Source: JADLHS01 sp964561105 (GTDB lineage Bacteria > Verrucomicrobiota > Verrucomicrobiia > Limisphaerales > JADLHS01). From it: DNA of 64,000 nucleotides. Location of the stretch: NCBI GenBank assembly GCA_964561105.1, contig CAZLOH010000004.1:62001-126000 (forward strand). Reading direction: 5' to 3'. Both the position numbers and the translations under genes were made by a program. Each line of letters begins with the position of its first letter. The first letter of the stretch is position 1. Below are positions 41,647 through 50,700 of the stretch, piece after piece. Below the pieces are notes generated by a model. The model saw only the letters and a program-made list of their open reading frames with translations, did not search any database and was not told the origin of the DNA.

Positions 41647-42333
41647 ATGAATAAACCCCAAACCTTGCTGGAACTCTTCAGCACCCAGGCGCTCCAGATT
41701 TCCCTGCCGTTGTTCGTGGCGAATTTGTTGTTGTCCGGGGTGCTCGCCTGGATTCTCGGGCGGGTCTATGTGAAGTTCGGCACAACGCTCTCGAATCGCG
41801 AGCAGTTCGCCCGCAATTTCCTGCTGCTGACCATCACGACGATGTTGATCATCACGATTGTAAAATCGTCGCTGGCGCTGTCGCTCGGGCTGGTCGGGGC
41901 GCTCTCGATCATCCGGTTTCGCGCGGCGATCAAGGAGCCCGAGGAGCTCACGTATCTGTTCCTCGCCATCTCGGTGGGGCTGGGCATGGGCGCGGAACAG
42001 ACGGTCATTACCACGCTCGCATTTGTCGTCATGCTGGCGATTCTGGCCGTGCGCCACTGGGTGCGGCGACGCGAGGAACGACCCAATCTCTATCTCACCA
42101 TCACCTGTCCGTCGTCCGGCGCCGCCGGGCTGCCGCAAATTGCCGCCACGCTGAACGCGCACGCCACCGCCACCGGGCTCAAGCGCTTTGACCAGACGCC
42201 CGAATTGATCGAGGCATCCTTCCAGGTTCAGTTCGCCAGTCTTGACCAGTTGGCGGCGTGCTCCCAGGCCTTGCGCAAGTTGGGCGACGACGTTCGCCTC
42301 AGTTACCTTGAGCAAAACAATCTCAGCTTCTGA
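41647..42333 (+). CDS. DUF4956 family membrane protein
   Basis: 228 residues. Four hydrophobic segments (about 17-37, 58-74, 76-90, 104-132) are followed by a soluble C-terminal domain of about 80 residues with an ACT-like beta-alpha pattern (NLYLTITCPSSGAAGL...). The conserved block SLALSLGLVGALSIIRFRAAIKEP, given as LGLVGALSIIRFRAAIKEPE, is the DUF4956 signature. The gene overlaps the VTC gene by 26 bases. DUF4956 proteins recur beside VTC-type polyphosphate polymerases, which suggests a membrane partner of the polymerase; their function is not established. Confidence 0.88.
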   Translation: MNKPQTLLELFSTQALQISLPLFVANLLLSGVLAWILGRVYVKFGTTLSNREQFARNFLLLTITTMLIITIVKSSLALSLGLVGALSIIRFRAAIKEPEELTYLFLAISVGLGMGAEQTVITTLAFVVMLAILAVRHWVRRREERPNLYLTITCPSSGAAGLPQIAATLNAHATATGLKRFDQTPELIEASFQVQFASLDQLAACSQALRKLGDDVRLSYLEQNNLSF

Positions 42334-43033
42334 GTTCCGTCCGGGCGGCGCGACGCCGGACCAATTTCGCTACGAGCGCAAGTTCGCGATCACGGGCGCG
42401 TCGCTCGCCGAGGTGGAACATCAGGTGCGGCATCATCCCGCGATTTTCCGGCGGGAATACCCGGCGCGGATCATCAACAACATCTACTTCGATTCGTCCG
42501 ATCTCCGGAACTACCGCCAGAACGTGGACGGCCACCGCCAGCGCGCGAAATTGCGCGTGCGCTGGTACGGGCCACTCTTCGGAGCGGTGCCTCGGGCGGT
42601 GTTGGAACACAAATGCAAGCACGGCTTGCTGGGGACGAAACATTCCGCACCGCTCGCGCCGTTGGCATTTGGACCGCCCACCACCGCGGCCGCCGTGCGT
42701 CAGTGGCTGGCCGCCAGCGACTTGCCGGAGGCGTTGCGCCACGAAGTCCAGCAAGTCGAGCCGACGCTCGTCAACCAATACCACCGGCAATACTTTCGCG
42801 CGGCCGATCGGCAGGTGCGCCTGACAATTGACTCCGCGCTCACGTTCTTTCCGTTCCGGCGTCACACCAATTCCTTCCTCGCCCCGGTCGCGGTGCCGAA
42901 CCTGGTGGTCCTGGAATTGAAATACTCCGAGGCGGCGGGCGATGGCGCCGCGGCGATTGCCAGTCAACTTCCGTTCCGCCTGACGCGGATGTCCAAATAC
43001 GTGTTCGGCCTCAATGCGATTGGCGGCGGTTGA
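42308..43033 (+). CDS. VTC-domain protein (polyphosphate polymerase type)
   Basis: 241 residues using TTG at 42308, overlapping the DUF4956 gene; no ATG exists near the domain start, and an upstream TTG at 42242 is less likely. VTC/CYTH-like tunnel residues are visible: FRYERKFAI, INNIYFDSSDLRNYRQN, RQRAKLRVRWYG, LEHKCKHG, VNQYHRQYF, RLTIDSALTF and VVLELKYS. In yeast Vtc4 this domain makes polyphosphate from ATP, using Lys and Arg residues at such positions. There is no SPX domain. The CotH gene overlaps or directly follows, making a three-gene unit. Confidence 0.85.
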   Translation: MSKTISASEFRPGGATPDQFRYERKFAITGASLAEVEHQVRHHPAIFRREYPARIINNIYFDSSDLRNYRQNVDGHRQRAKLRVRWYGPLFGAVPRAVLEHKCKHGLLGTKHSAPLAPLAFGPPTTAAAVRQWLAASDLPEALRHEVQQVEPTLVNQYHRQYFRAADRQVRLTIDSALTFFPFRRHTNSFLAPVAVPNLVVLELKYSEAAGDGAAAIASQLPFRLTRMSKYVFGLNAIGGG

Positions 43034-43046
43034 CACTCTCATTCTC

Positions 43047-45272
43047 ATGACTGACTCACACCAGGCCCGTCGCGCGTTACCCGAATGGGTGTTTGCGCTC
43101 GCGCTGGCGCTGGGTGCGGTCGGTTGTTTTTTGCTGGTGGGACGGGGACAGCCCGAGGTGCCGGCGGAGGGCCATGTGTTCATCACGGAATTGGCGGCTT
43201 CCGGCCCGGCTGACCTGCCGGATGAGGACGGTGACCGCGCGGATTGGATCGAACTCGCCAACTTCGGCGCCGAGCCGGTCGCGCTGGCCAACTGGTGTCT
43301 GACCGACAATTTTCACAAACCGGATCGCTGGCGCTTTCCGGCCATCAACCTCGCCCCCGCGCAGCGCATCGTTGTTTTCGCCTCGGGCAAAGACCGGCGC
43401 GATCCCCGGCGGCCGCTGCACACCAATTTCAAACTGAACGAACACGGCGAATACCTGGCGCTGGTGAAGCCAGACGGCCAGACCATCGCCCATGAACTCT
43501 TGCCCAAGTATCCGCCGCAACGCGGCGGCGTGAGCTTTGGCCTGCGCGAGGGTCTGCAGTTGGGCGGCGCGCACGCGGTTGTTCCCGCCGGCGGTTACAC
43601 GTATTTCGACCACCCCACGCCAGGTGCGACCAACATCGGGGAAGTTCGCGGTCTGGTCGCCGAACTGAAATCCAGCGCGGCCGGAGCGGTTCTGGATTCG
43701 CCCGTGGCTCTCGCTCTGAACACGCGAACACCCGGCGCCACGATCTACTACACCACCAACGGTTCCGTCCCGAGCGAGACGAACGGGTTGGTGTATCGGC
43801 GACCGTTGACCATCGCGGCGACGACCGTGTTGCGGGCGGCGGCGTTTCGCTCCGGTTTCGCTCCCACCGAAATTCTCACCCGGTCTTTCGTTTTTCCCGA
43901 ACAGGTCGCGCAGCAAACGAGCGCTGGTTTTCCGGGTTTCTGGGGCTACACGAATGGCCAGCCCGTCGCGGCCTTCTACGAAGTTGACTGGCGTATTTCC
44001 GACAGCGCGGAGTATCAGAGGGATTTTCGCGCCGGTCTCCGAGCGCTGCCGAGTCTCTCCCTCGTCACGGACTTGGGCAACTTGTTTGATCCCGCGCGCG
44101 GTGTTTATGCGAACCCACTGGAAACTGGTCGCGGCTGGGAACGGCCGGTTTCCGCCGAGCTGATTTTCCCCGACGGCCAGCGGGGCTTTCAGATCAACTG
44201 TGGACTGCGGGTTCAGGGCGGTTGGAATCGCCGGCCCGAAGAGTGCCCCAAACATTCCCTCCGGCTGCTGTTCAAAAAACAGTATGGCAGCGGGCAACTG
44301 GATTTTCCGCTGTTTGGCGCGGAAGGCGCGCATCAGTTTGAAACCGTCATCCTGCGCGGCGGTTGCAACAACACCTGGCTGCACTGGAGCGGGGCGGAGC
44401 GACGGCGCGGCGATTATCTCCGGGACGAATGGATGCGCGAGACTGCGGCGGCGATGGGCCAGCCCGCCGCGCGCGGACGCTTCGTCCATCTCTACCTCAA
44501 CGGACTTTACTGGGGGATTTACAACCTGACCGAACGGCCGAGCGAATCATTTCTGGCGAGCCGGCAGGGCGGGCAGGCCGCCGATTACGATTCGCGCAAC
44601 TCCAACAAAGTGCTCAGCGGCGACACCAATGCCTGGGCGCAACTGTTCGGACTCGTCAACGCGGGCGTGACCAACCACGTCGCCTGGGAGCAGGTCAGCC
44701 GTCTGCTCGATGTCACCAACTTTGCCGACTACATGCTGCTGAATTATTACGGGGCCAACGCCGATTGGGATCGAGCTTCAAACTGGTATGCCGGTCGGCG
44801 GCGGCATCCAGCCGGTCCGTATCAGTTTTTTGTGTGGGACGGCGAACGAACCCTGGAGCAGGTGGCGGACGACCGGATGGATTTCGATGACGACCAAAGT
44901 CCGTCGCGCTTGTTTCAGAAGCTCAAGGACAACCCGGAATTCCGCGCCCTCTTTGCGGAACGCGTCCGGTGGCACTGCCTGGGCGCGGGAGCGTTGTCGC
45001 CCGCGTCCGCGGCGGAACGCTACCGCCAGCTCGCGGATACGCTCGAACTGCCCATCGTCGCCGAGTCCGCGCGTTGGGGGAGCTATCGCTGTGATTTCCA
45101 CCGTTACAAGGAAGGCCCGTACGAGCGTTACACCCGCAACGAGCATTGGCGACCGGAGATCAACCGCCTGCTCACCGATTATTTCCCCAGACGGACGGAG
45201 GCTTTCTTGCAGATTCTGGAGCGACGCGGGCTTTGGTCGGCGCCGCCGGATGCGGCGAACGGGCAGCGGTAG
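43047..45272 (+). CDS. CotH-type kinase domain protein with lamin-tail and chitobiase-like domains
   Basis: 741 residues from the ATG at 43047; an ATG at 43014 lies inside the VTC gene. An N-terminal membrane helix or signal anchor (about 13-32, EWVFALALALGAVGCFLLVG). Lamin-tail domain (about 40-165) with VFITELAASGP, DWIELANFGAEPVALANWCL and FKLNEHGEYLALV. A CHB_HEX_C-like beta domain (about 205-275) with GATIYYTTNGSVPSETNG. CotH domain (about 315-640) with FVHLYLNGLYWGIYNLTER, NYYGANADWDRASNW and FFVWDGERTLE. Spore-coat CotH is an atypical protein kinase. The extracytoplasmic location is inferred. Repeated neighbourhood with VTC/DUF4956 suggests a shared cell-surface role. Confidence 0.85.
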   Translation: MTDSHQARRALPEWVFALALALGAVGCFLLVGRGQPEVPAEGHVFITELAASGPADLPDEDGDRADWIELANFGAEPVALANWCLTDNFHKPDRWRFPAINLAPAQRIVVFASGKDRRDPRRPLHTNFKLNEHGEYLALVKPDGQTIAHELLPKYPPQRGGVSFGLREGLQLGGAHAVVPAGGYTYFDHPTPGATNIGEVRGLVAELKSSAAGAVLDSPVALALNTRTPGATIYYTTNGSVPSETNGLVYRRPLTIAATTVLRAAAFRSGFAPTEILTRSFVFPEQVAQQTSAGFPGFWGYTNGQPVAAFYEVDWRISDSAEYQRDFRAGLRALPSLSLVTDLGNLFDPARGVYANPLETGRGWERPVSAELIFPDGQRGFQINCGLRVQGGWNRRPEECPKHSLRLLFKKQYGSGQLDFPLFGAEGAHQFETVILRGGCNNTWLHWSGAERRRGDYLRDEWMRETAAAMGQPAARGRFVHLYLNGLYWGIYNLTERPSESFLASRQGGQAADYDSRNSNKVLSGDTNAWAQLFGLVNAGVTNHVAWEQVSRLLDVTNFADYMLLNYYGANADWDRASNWYAGRRRHPAGPYQFFVWDGERTLEQVADDRMDFDDDQSPSRLFQKLKDNPEFRALFAERVRWHCLGAGALSPASAAERYRQLADTLELPIVAESARWGSYRCDFHRYKEGPYERYTRNEHWRPEINRLLTDYFPRRTEAFLQILERRGLWSAPPDAANGQR

Positions 45273-45279
45273 GTCCGCT

Positions 45280-46569
45280 TCACGCGCCTTCGCCGAACAG
45301 GTTGGCCAGGCGCGCCGTGAGTTTGCGCCGAGCGACGGTGTAGGAGAAATACTTCAGGCCCAGCTCGTAATTGGTTTGCCCCCACTCCGCGCGCAGGGCC
45401 GGATTGGTCAGAATTTCGCGCGTTTGCTCCACCACTTCCCGGGTGACCAGTTGGGACAGCTCGATGGTCTTGAACCCGAGCGGGTCAATGTCCCGCGCAT
45501 ACACCGCGTAGGTATTCACCACCACCGGCTTGTGGAAGTACACAGCCTCCAGAAACGCGTTGCCGAACCCTTCGTAATGGCTGGGATACGTGACCAGATC
45601 GGCATGAGGGTAAACATCAAACAAGGTGTAAATCTTTTTGCCGTCGGCCGTCCGCCCGCGGAATTCATCCACGCGGTCGGCGATGAAACGCACGTCAATT
45701 TTCGCGTCCTCGATGCGGTCGCGCAGCATTTGCATGTAGGCGTTGCCCTCGTCGCCGGCCGGATGGGAGATCACCAACTTGGCGCGTGGGTCGTTCAACC
45801 GCCGCACCAGTTCGATGGCGTGTTCGATGCCCTTGCGCGCCACCACCCGGGTGGGTTGGAGGATGAACCAGTCGGTTTCCGCAAAACCCAGTTCGCGGCG
45901 GAGGTCGCGATTGTACTCATCCAGGCCCGGTGCCGGCGTTTCATAGTTGAGCACGTTGGGAATGATGGCCGCCGAGCGGCTGCACCGGCGGGCCATTTCC
46001 TTTTGCGCCATGGAATTGATGACCACGTGTTCCACGCCCGGCAACGCGCCCGGAAACGCGCCGCGCAGATAGTCGTTGACCGCGCTCACCACGAACCGCT
46101 CGCGTTCCCACGCGAAGTCATGATGATGCGCGATGGTGGGCAGGCCGGTCTCCGCGATGACTTCGGTCATCGCCAGCCCCAACGGGACGTGCATGGGGAT
46201 GGCCAGGATGTTCTGCGGGATGAGCACTTCGAGTTGGAATTTCTCGATGAAGCGATAGAGATCGTCCTTGAGCGTGTTTTTGATCGCCTGGATTTCATCC
46301 GTCACCGCGCGGGTCCGGGTGCTGACGCCAAAGAGCCTGGACTGGAGGGTCGCCACCCGGGGATGATTGAAATAAGCCAGCGGAGCCAGGTGGCTGATGT
46401 CGGGCGGGGTATCCAACTGGCCGGCCATCCAGAAGGACGTGTGCCCGAGTCCCCGCAAAATGTCCGCCCACTTCTTGGCTTCCAGGGTGACGCCGTCCGT
46501 GCCGTGAAAGCGGGTGGAGATAAAACCGATGCGCTTGGGGGTGCTGCTCGAGACATTGCGATTTGTCAT
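45280..46569 (-). CDS. Glycosyltransferase family 4 protein
   Basis: 429 residues from the ATG at 46567-46569. GT-B fold: the N-terminal Rossmann part starts KRIGFISTRFHGTDGVTLEA, with the HHHDFAWERERF loop. The C-terminal part has FILQPTRVVARKGIEHAIEL, VTYPSHYEGFGNAFLEAVYF with the GT4 E-x7-E motif, and KPVVVNTYAVYARDIDPLG. It uses an activated sugar to glycosylate an unknown acceptor. There is no signal peptide, so it is cytoplasmic. It is single, convergent to the CotH gene (seven bases between stops), and not part of a visible polysaccharide cluster. Confidence 0.87.
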   Translation of the reverse strand: MTNRNVSSSTPKRIGFISTRFHGTDGVTLEAKKWADILRGLGHTSFWMAGQLDTPPDISHLAPLAYFNHPRVATLQSRLFGVSTRTRAVTDEIQAIKNTLKDDLYRFIEKFQLEVLIPQNILAIPMHVPLGLAMTEVIAETGLPTIAHHHDFAWERERFVVSAVNDYLRGAFPGALPGVEHVVINSMAQKEMARRCSRSAAIIPNVLNYETPAPGLDEYNRDLRRELGFAETDWFILQPTRVVARKGIEHAIELVRRLNDPRAKLVISHPAGDEGNAYMQMLRDRIEDAKIDVRFIADRVDEFRGRTADGKKIYTLFDVYPHADLVTYPSHYEGFGNAFLEAVYFHKPVVVNTYAVYARDIDPLGFKTIELSQLVTREVVEQTREILTNPALRAEWGQTNYELGLKYFSYTVARRKLTARLANLFGEGA

Positions 46570-46575
46570 GGCGGC

Positions 46576-46604
46576 AGGGTAGCCATTTTGCCGCTCAGGG
46601 AAAG
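46576..46604 (-). promoter_or_regulatory. Candidate promoter of the GT4 gene
   Basis: On the minus strand, CTTTCC (46599-46604), a 17-base spacer and TACCCT (46576-46581), ending six bases before the ATG at 46569. There is no Shine-Dalgarno sequence. Confidence 0.45.
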
Positions 46605-46792
46605 TCCGGCGAACGATGCTCCTGCAGATCGTGCTCAAGGGATGAGGACGATGGAAATGGACAACGGGCGTTCAGATTCGATCGAGCCGCGCCCGGGGAG
46701 GTGACGGAACGGAGCCGCTTCACGCCGATTTCGCGACCGGGGGTCAAACTTTCTGTTCGTCCTGGAATTGCCGACTCGCATACTTTCTCCGC

Positions 46793-48592
46793 ATGGAACT
46801 GCTGCTCGCAATCGCGCCGACTCCGGAATGGAAGATCGCCATAGTCTTTGGCCTGTTGGTGCTTGGGGTCGTGCTGTTCGCTCGTGAGACGCTGCCGGTA
46901 GACGTGATCACGGTGTTGTTGCTGCTGGGGTTGGTGGCCACGGGCACCGTTTCCGTGTCCACCGCCTTCTCCGGGTTCAGCAGTGAGATCATCATTATGC
47001 TGGCTTCCATTTTCATTCTGGGTGGCGCGCTCCAGGAAACCGGGGTGGTGGATGTCATCGGGGACAAACTGCTGCGCCTGGCGAAGGGCGGTCCGAACCG
47101 GCTGCTGATCGGACTGATGGGCTCGGCCAGTTTCCTCTCCGCTTTCATGAACAACACCACCGTCACCGCCCTGCTCATTGGGCCGGCGGCGAGCGTGGCG
47201 CAAAAACTCAAGGTCAGCCCATCGAAAGTGCTCCTGCCTTTGGCCTACGCTTCGATCCTGGGTGGCACCTGCACGTTGATCGGCACGTCCACCAACATTG
47301 CGGTGAGTGGCTACCTCAGCACACAACACCTGAAGCCGCTCGGCTTGTTTGAAATCACCCCCATCGGCATCATCATCGTCGCGGTGGGCAGCTTTTATCT
47401 CCTGCTCTTCGGTCGGCGACTGCTGCCCGCCCACGTTGACGAAAGCCTGACGGACGATTTTGCCATCCGCGATTACCTCAGCGAAATCGTCATCCTGCCC
47501 AACTCACCGCTCATCGGCCAACGCTTCGTCGTATCCGACCTGGCCCGGCTCGGCTTCCGCGTGCTCAAGGTGCTGCGGGGCAAACGCGCCGCCTTCGCGC
47601 CCTCGGCCGAATCCGTGATTGCCGAGCGCGACGTGCTGCTGGTCACCGGGCGAATCGAAGACCTCATCGCGGTCAAGCGGACCGAAGGCATCGAGATCAC
47701 ATCCGACCTCAAGGTGGGCGATGCGGACCTGGAGAGCAGCGATCTGAAGCTCGCCGAAGCCTTGGTGACGCCACAATCGAATTTGATTGGACGCACCTTG
47801 AAGGAGGCGGACTACCGGCGGGACAGCGGCCTGGCGGTGCTGGCCATTTATCGCCGCGGCCAGTCCCTCCGCGATCAGATCGGCTCCATCAAACTCCGCA
47901 TGGGCGATTTGTTGCTCGTGCAGGGCCGGAAGGATCGGTTGGAATCCGCCAAGCGCAATCGGACGTTGTCGGTTCTGGAGGAACTGAACCCGGCCGTGCT
48001 GCGCAAACGCAAAGGACTCTATGTCGCCGGATTCTTCCTCCTGGCGCTGATCGTCGGCGGACTGGATCTGCTGCCGGTGTCGCTTTGCTTCCTGGGCGCC
48101 GCCATTCTGACCGTCTTGTTCAAGTGCATTCCGGCGGATCGCATTTACGAATTCATCGAGTGGCGGCTGTTGATCCTGATTGGCGGAATGACCGCTTTCG
48201 GCCGGGCGATGGTGGAAACGGGCGCGGCCCGGCTGCTGGCCGACGGCATCGTCACCTGGTTGGCGCCGGCGGGCGTGATGCCGATTCTGGCGGGCTTTTT
48301 TGTACTGACGATTCTGCTCACCCAGCCGATGTCCAATGCCGCAGCAGCCCTGGTCGTGCTGCCGGTGGCGTTGGAAACCGCCCGCTCGCTCGGGGTGAAC
48401 GAGCGCACCTTTGCCATCGCCATCATGCTGGCCGCATCCATTTCGTTCGTCACACCGCTGGAACCATCCTGCCTGCTGGTTTATGGCCCGGGGAAGTATC
48501 GTTTCGCGGATTTCGTGAAAGTCGGTCTGGGTCTGACGATTATTCTTTCGATCATCGTGCTGCTACTCATTCCGGTATTCTGGCCGTTGTAG
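46793..48592 (+). CDS. SLC13/DASS-type permease with RCK-C domains (paralogue)
   Basis: 599 residues with the same layout as 30795-32573. The N-terminal membrane half has FMNNTTVTALLIGPAAS and LIGTSTNIAVSGY. A cytoplasmic insert holds two TrkA-C-like segments (ILPNSPLIGQRFVVSDLARL; TPQSNLIGRTLKEADYRRD), and the C-terminal membrane half has QPMSNAAAALVVLPVALE. The likely substrate is an anion such as sulfate or a dicarboxylate, imported with sodium. It is divergent from the GT4 gene. A CATACT (46779-46784) eight bases before the ATG may be its -10, but the matching -35 is poor. Confidence 0.87.
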   Translation: MELLLAIAPTPEWKIAIVFGLLVLGVVLFARETLPVDVITVLLLLGLVATGTVSVSTAFSGFSSEIIIMLASIFILGGALQETGVVDVIGDKLLRLAKGGPNRLLIGLMGSASFLSAFMNNTTVTALLIGPAASVAQKLKVSPSKVLLPLAYASILGGTCTLIGTSTNIAVSGYLSTQHLKPLGLFEITPIGIIIVAVGSFYLLLFGRRLLPAHVDESLTDDFAIRDYLSEIVILPNSPLIGQRFVVSDLARLGFRVLKVLRGKRAAFAPSAESVIAERDVLLVTGRIEDLIAVKRTEGIEITSDLKVGDADLESSDLKLAEALVTPQSNLIGRTLKEADYRRDSGLAVLAIYRRGQSLRDQIGSIKLRMGDLLLVQGRKDRLESAKRNRTLSVLEELNPAVLRKRKGLYVAGFFLLALIVGGLDLLPVSLCFLGAAILTVLFKCIPADRIYEFIEWRLLILIGGMTAFGRAMVETGAARLLADGIVTWLAPAGVMPILAGFFVLTILLTQPMSNAAAALVVLPVALETARSLGVNERTFAIAIMLAASISFVTPLEPSCLLVYGPGKYRFADFVKVGLGLTIILSIIVLLLIPVFWPL

Positions 48593-48753
48593 AAATCGAA
48601 CTGCGCCGGCTTCATGAATTGGCGGAAGAGTTCCCGGCGGTAATTGTGTCTGGAGTTGGCTCGGTATGAAGGACACCTTGCGCGATCTCTGCTGGAAACT
48701 TTCTCGTCCCCGGTTTCTCCTGGCTGCCCGGCACTCGATGAATCGCGCATCCG

Positions 48754-49707
48754 TCAATTCCAAGGGTCAGGGCCGGAATCGCGAGCGGACGTTCGTTGGG
48801 CCAGCCACCAAATGTCCCGGTTGTTGGCGAATCGCCCATCGTCCAGTCGCGAATAGTCGGTGACTCTTGCCCCCAACCCGCTCCGCCCGGCGCGCGGCTT
48901 TTCAATCCATTTATGATTCTCGGCGTGACCGTCAACGTACGAAAATGCGCCCGCGCCGCCGTGGAAGCCCGCCGGAAAATCAACCCAGCCCCGGGTGGCC
49001 GTGTCCGCCATGCTTTCCGGCATGCGAAAACCAAAGCCGCCGTCGTTGACGCTGGCCGGGTGTTCGTCGGTAAAGACCCATAACAAGGCAGGTCCAGGTC
49101 TGATGGTATCTGACTCCTTCGCATACACGCGCCATTTGCCGCCGGGGTTGCTCGGCGAACCACCGACGAGATTCTTGTCGAGCCAGTAACCGTAGGTCGG
49201 CGATACGCCGTCGTACCAAGTGCCGATGGCCTGGCTCGCCGAAACGGATCGGATGCGGGAAACTGTCCCCACGCCGGGCCGATTGACCGTGGTCCAGTCG
49301 GCCGGGCAACGGTAAATTCCGATGTTGCGGGTGTACGGTGCCAGCACGGCCGACTTGGAGTCAGTCAAGGTCGCGGGATCCCAGTTGCTGGGGTTGTTGC
49401 CGTCGAAATCCACCGATCCTTTCACCCAGCCGTCCCCGCCGTAGGTATTGATCATGTATCTTCCATTGGCGTCATCGGCGTAGAGCGTAAAGGCCAGTTG
49501 CAGTTGCTTCATGTTGCTCATGCACTTGATGCCCAACGCGCGGATTTTGGCGCCGGAAAGCGCGGGCAAAAGCAAACTGGCCAGGATCGCAATGATGGCG
49601 ATCACGACCAACAGCTCGATCAGGGTAAAAGCCGGGGCACGCCTCGAAAGGCCGGGAGTGAGTTTGGCGGTTTTCACCGGGTCAAAAGAATTTGGAATTG
49701 CTGGCAT
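48754..49707 (-). CDS. Prepilin-type protein with C-terminal H-x-DG-like region
   Basis: 317 residues from the ATG at 49705-49707. After a 26-residue leader comes the class III prepilin cleavage region PAFTLIELLVVIAIIAIL, the N-methylated helix of type II secretion pseudopilins and of the many verrucomicrobial/planctomycetal pilin-like proteins. The rest is a globular beta domain with KQLQLAFTLYADDANGRY and a terminal FSYVDGHAENHKW, the usual DGH motif of this expanded family. It is exported and probably surface or periplasmic. There is no adjacent secretion machinery gene. Such families are expanded in these phyla and their individual roles are unknown. Confidence 0.87.
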   Translation of the reverse strand: MPAIPNSFDPVKTAKLTPGLSRRAPAFTLIELLVVIAIIAILASLLLPALSGAKIRALGIKCMSNMKQLQLAFTLYADDANGRYMINTYGGDGWVKGSVDFDGNNPSNWDPATLTDSKSAVLAPYTRNIGIYRCPADWTTVNRPGVGTVSRIRSVSASQAIGTWYDGVSPTYGYWLDKNLVGGSPSNPGGKWRVYAKESDTIRPGPALLWVFTDEHPASVNDGGFGFRMPESMADTATRGWVDFPAGFHGGAGAFSYVDGHAENHKWIEKPRAGRSGLGARVTDYSRLDDGRFANNRDIWWLAQRTSARDSGPDPWN

Positions 49708-50006
49708 TAAATTACGCGATGGGCGTTGGCTGACAAGCAAAAAGCCTGGATCGTCCAAAGGGATTGATGATGGGAATGCCGCCTGCGCGGCCAAAAAACA
49801 GGCTCGCGCTGAACCGACTATTTCAGAGGCTGTTTGCTGCCGTCGCGCAAAACGACCGTGGCGCGGGTTTCCCAACCTGCCATAACGCCGGTTTCCAAAT
49901 TGGCGGTGTGCTCCCTCACAAGTCCCTCTCAAGGTTGGCAACTGGCGACACTGCCGCCCTGGAAGTCGGCGGCACGGTTCAGTTGTAAAACCAGCGCGCT
50001 AACGGA
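49708..50006. other. 299-base intergenic region
   Basis: No gene. Near the prepilin start, the minus strand offers CTTGTC, 17 bases and TAATTT, with the -10 ending one base before the ATG; this is too close to be sure. The middle (about 49845-49980) carries gcgggtttcccaacctgcc and caaggttggcaactggc, loosely inverted, perhaps a degenerate palindromic repeat. Confidence 0.35.
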
Positions 50007-50684
50007 TCACTCCGGCAACCCACATTCCTTCTCGAACGTGTTGATCTTCTCGCGCAGGCCGGACACGAAGATCACATCGTGCAACGCCATTTTGACCAGC
50101 GGCACCGGCTCCAGGGCAATCATCTTTTCGTGGCTGCCGGGCCGCGTGAGCAACACCACGTTGATGCCGTACCGCTCGCGCAACGCGGATTCCTTCAAGG
50201 TCTGTCCGTGCAACGGCGGGCCGAGCCGGATTTGCGCCAGTTGATAATTGCCGCACAGCTCCTGTCGGTCGCTGCCGGCGTTGTCGCGCAGACGCTCCGC
50301 CAGCCGGTAGGCCATGTCGCGCGAAGGCAGAGTCACCAGATCCGCCCCGAGTTTTTCGAGCACCGTGGCGTGTTTGGCGTCGAGCGCGCGGCAGACGATT
50401 TTCTTCACCTTGAGTTCCTTGAGCAGCAAGGTGGTCAGGATGCTGCCCTGCATGTTTTCGCCGATGCTCACCACCACGGCGTCCGCCTCCCGCACGCCGG
50501 CTTCCTTCAACGCATTCTCATCTTCAGAGTCCATTTCCACCGCGTGAAAACCCTCCTGCGTGAGCGCTTCCACGCGGGCGGCATTCTTGTCGGCCAGGAG
50601 GATTTCACAGCCGAACTCGGAGAGCCGCGCGGCGAGATACGCGCCGAACCGACCGGCGCCAATAATGAAGATGCGTTGTGCCAT
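50007..50684 (-). CDS. Potassium transport regulatory subunit (TrkA/KtrA, RCK)
   Basis: 225 residues from the ATG at 50682-50684 (MAQRIFIIGAGRFGAYLA). The RCK_N Rossmann fold has IIGAGRFGAYLAARL and Asp in LLADKNAARV; the TrkA-C domain (about 140-220) follows. The single RCK_N/RCK_C unit is of KtrA size rather than the doubled TrkA of Escherichia coli. It forms the gating ring under the membrane subunit and binds nucleotides. The stop-to-start spacing to the ktrB-like gene upstream (start of this gene 16 bases after its stop) shows one operon. Confidence 0.92.
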   Translation of the reverse strand: MAQRIFIIGAGRFGAYLAARLSEFGCEILLADKNAARVEALTQEGFHAVEMDSEDENALKEAGVREADAVVVSIGENMQGSILTTLLLKELKVKKIVCRALDAKHATVLEKLGADLVTLPSRDMAYRLAERLRDNAGSDRQELCGNYQLAQIRLGPPLHGQTLKESALRERYGINVVLLTRPGSHEKMIALEPVPLVKMALHDVIFVSGLREKINTFEKECGLPE

Positions 50685-50700
50685 GAGTTGTTTCGTTGGG

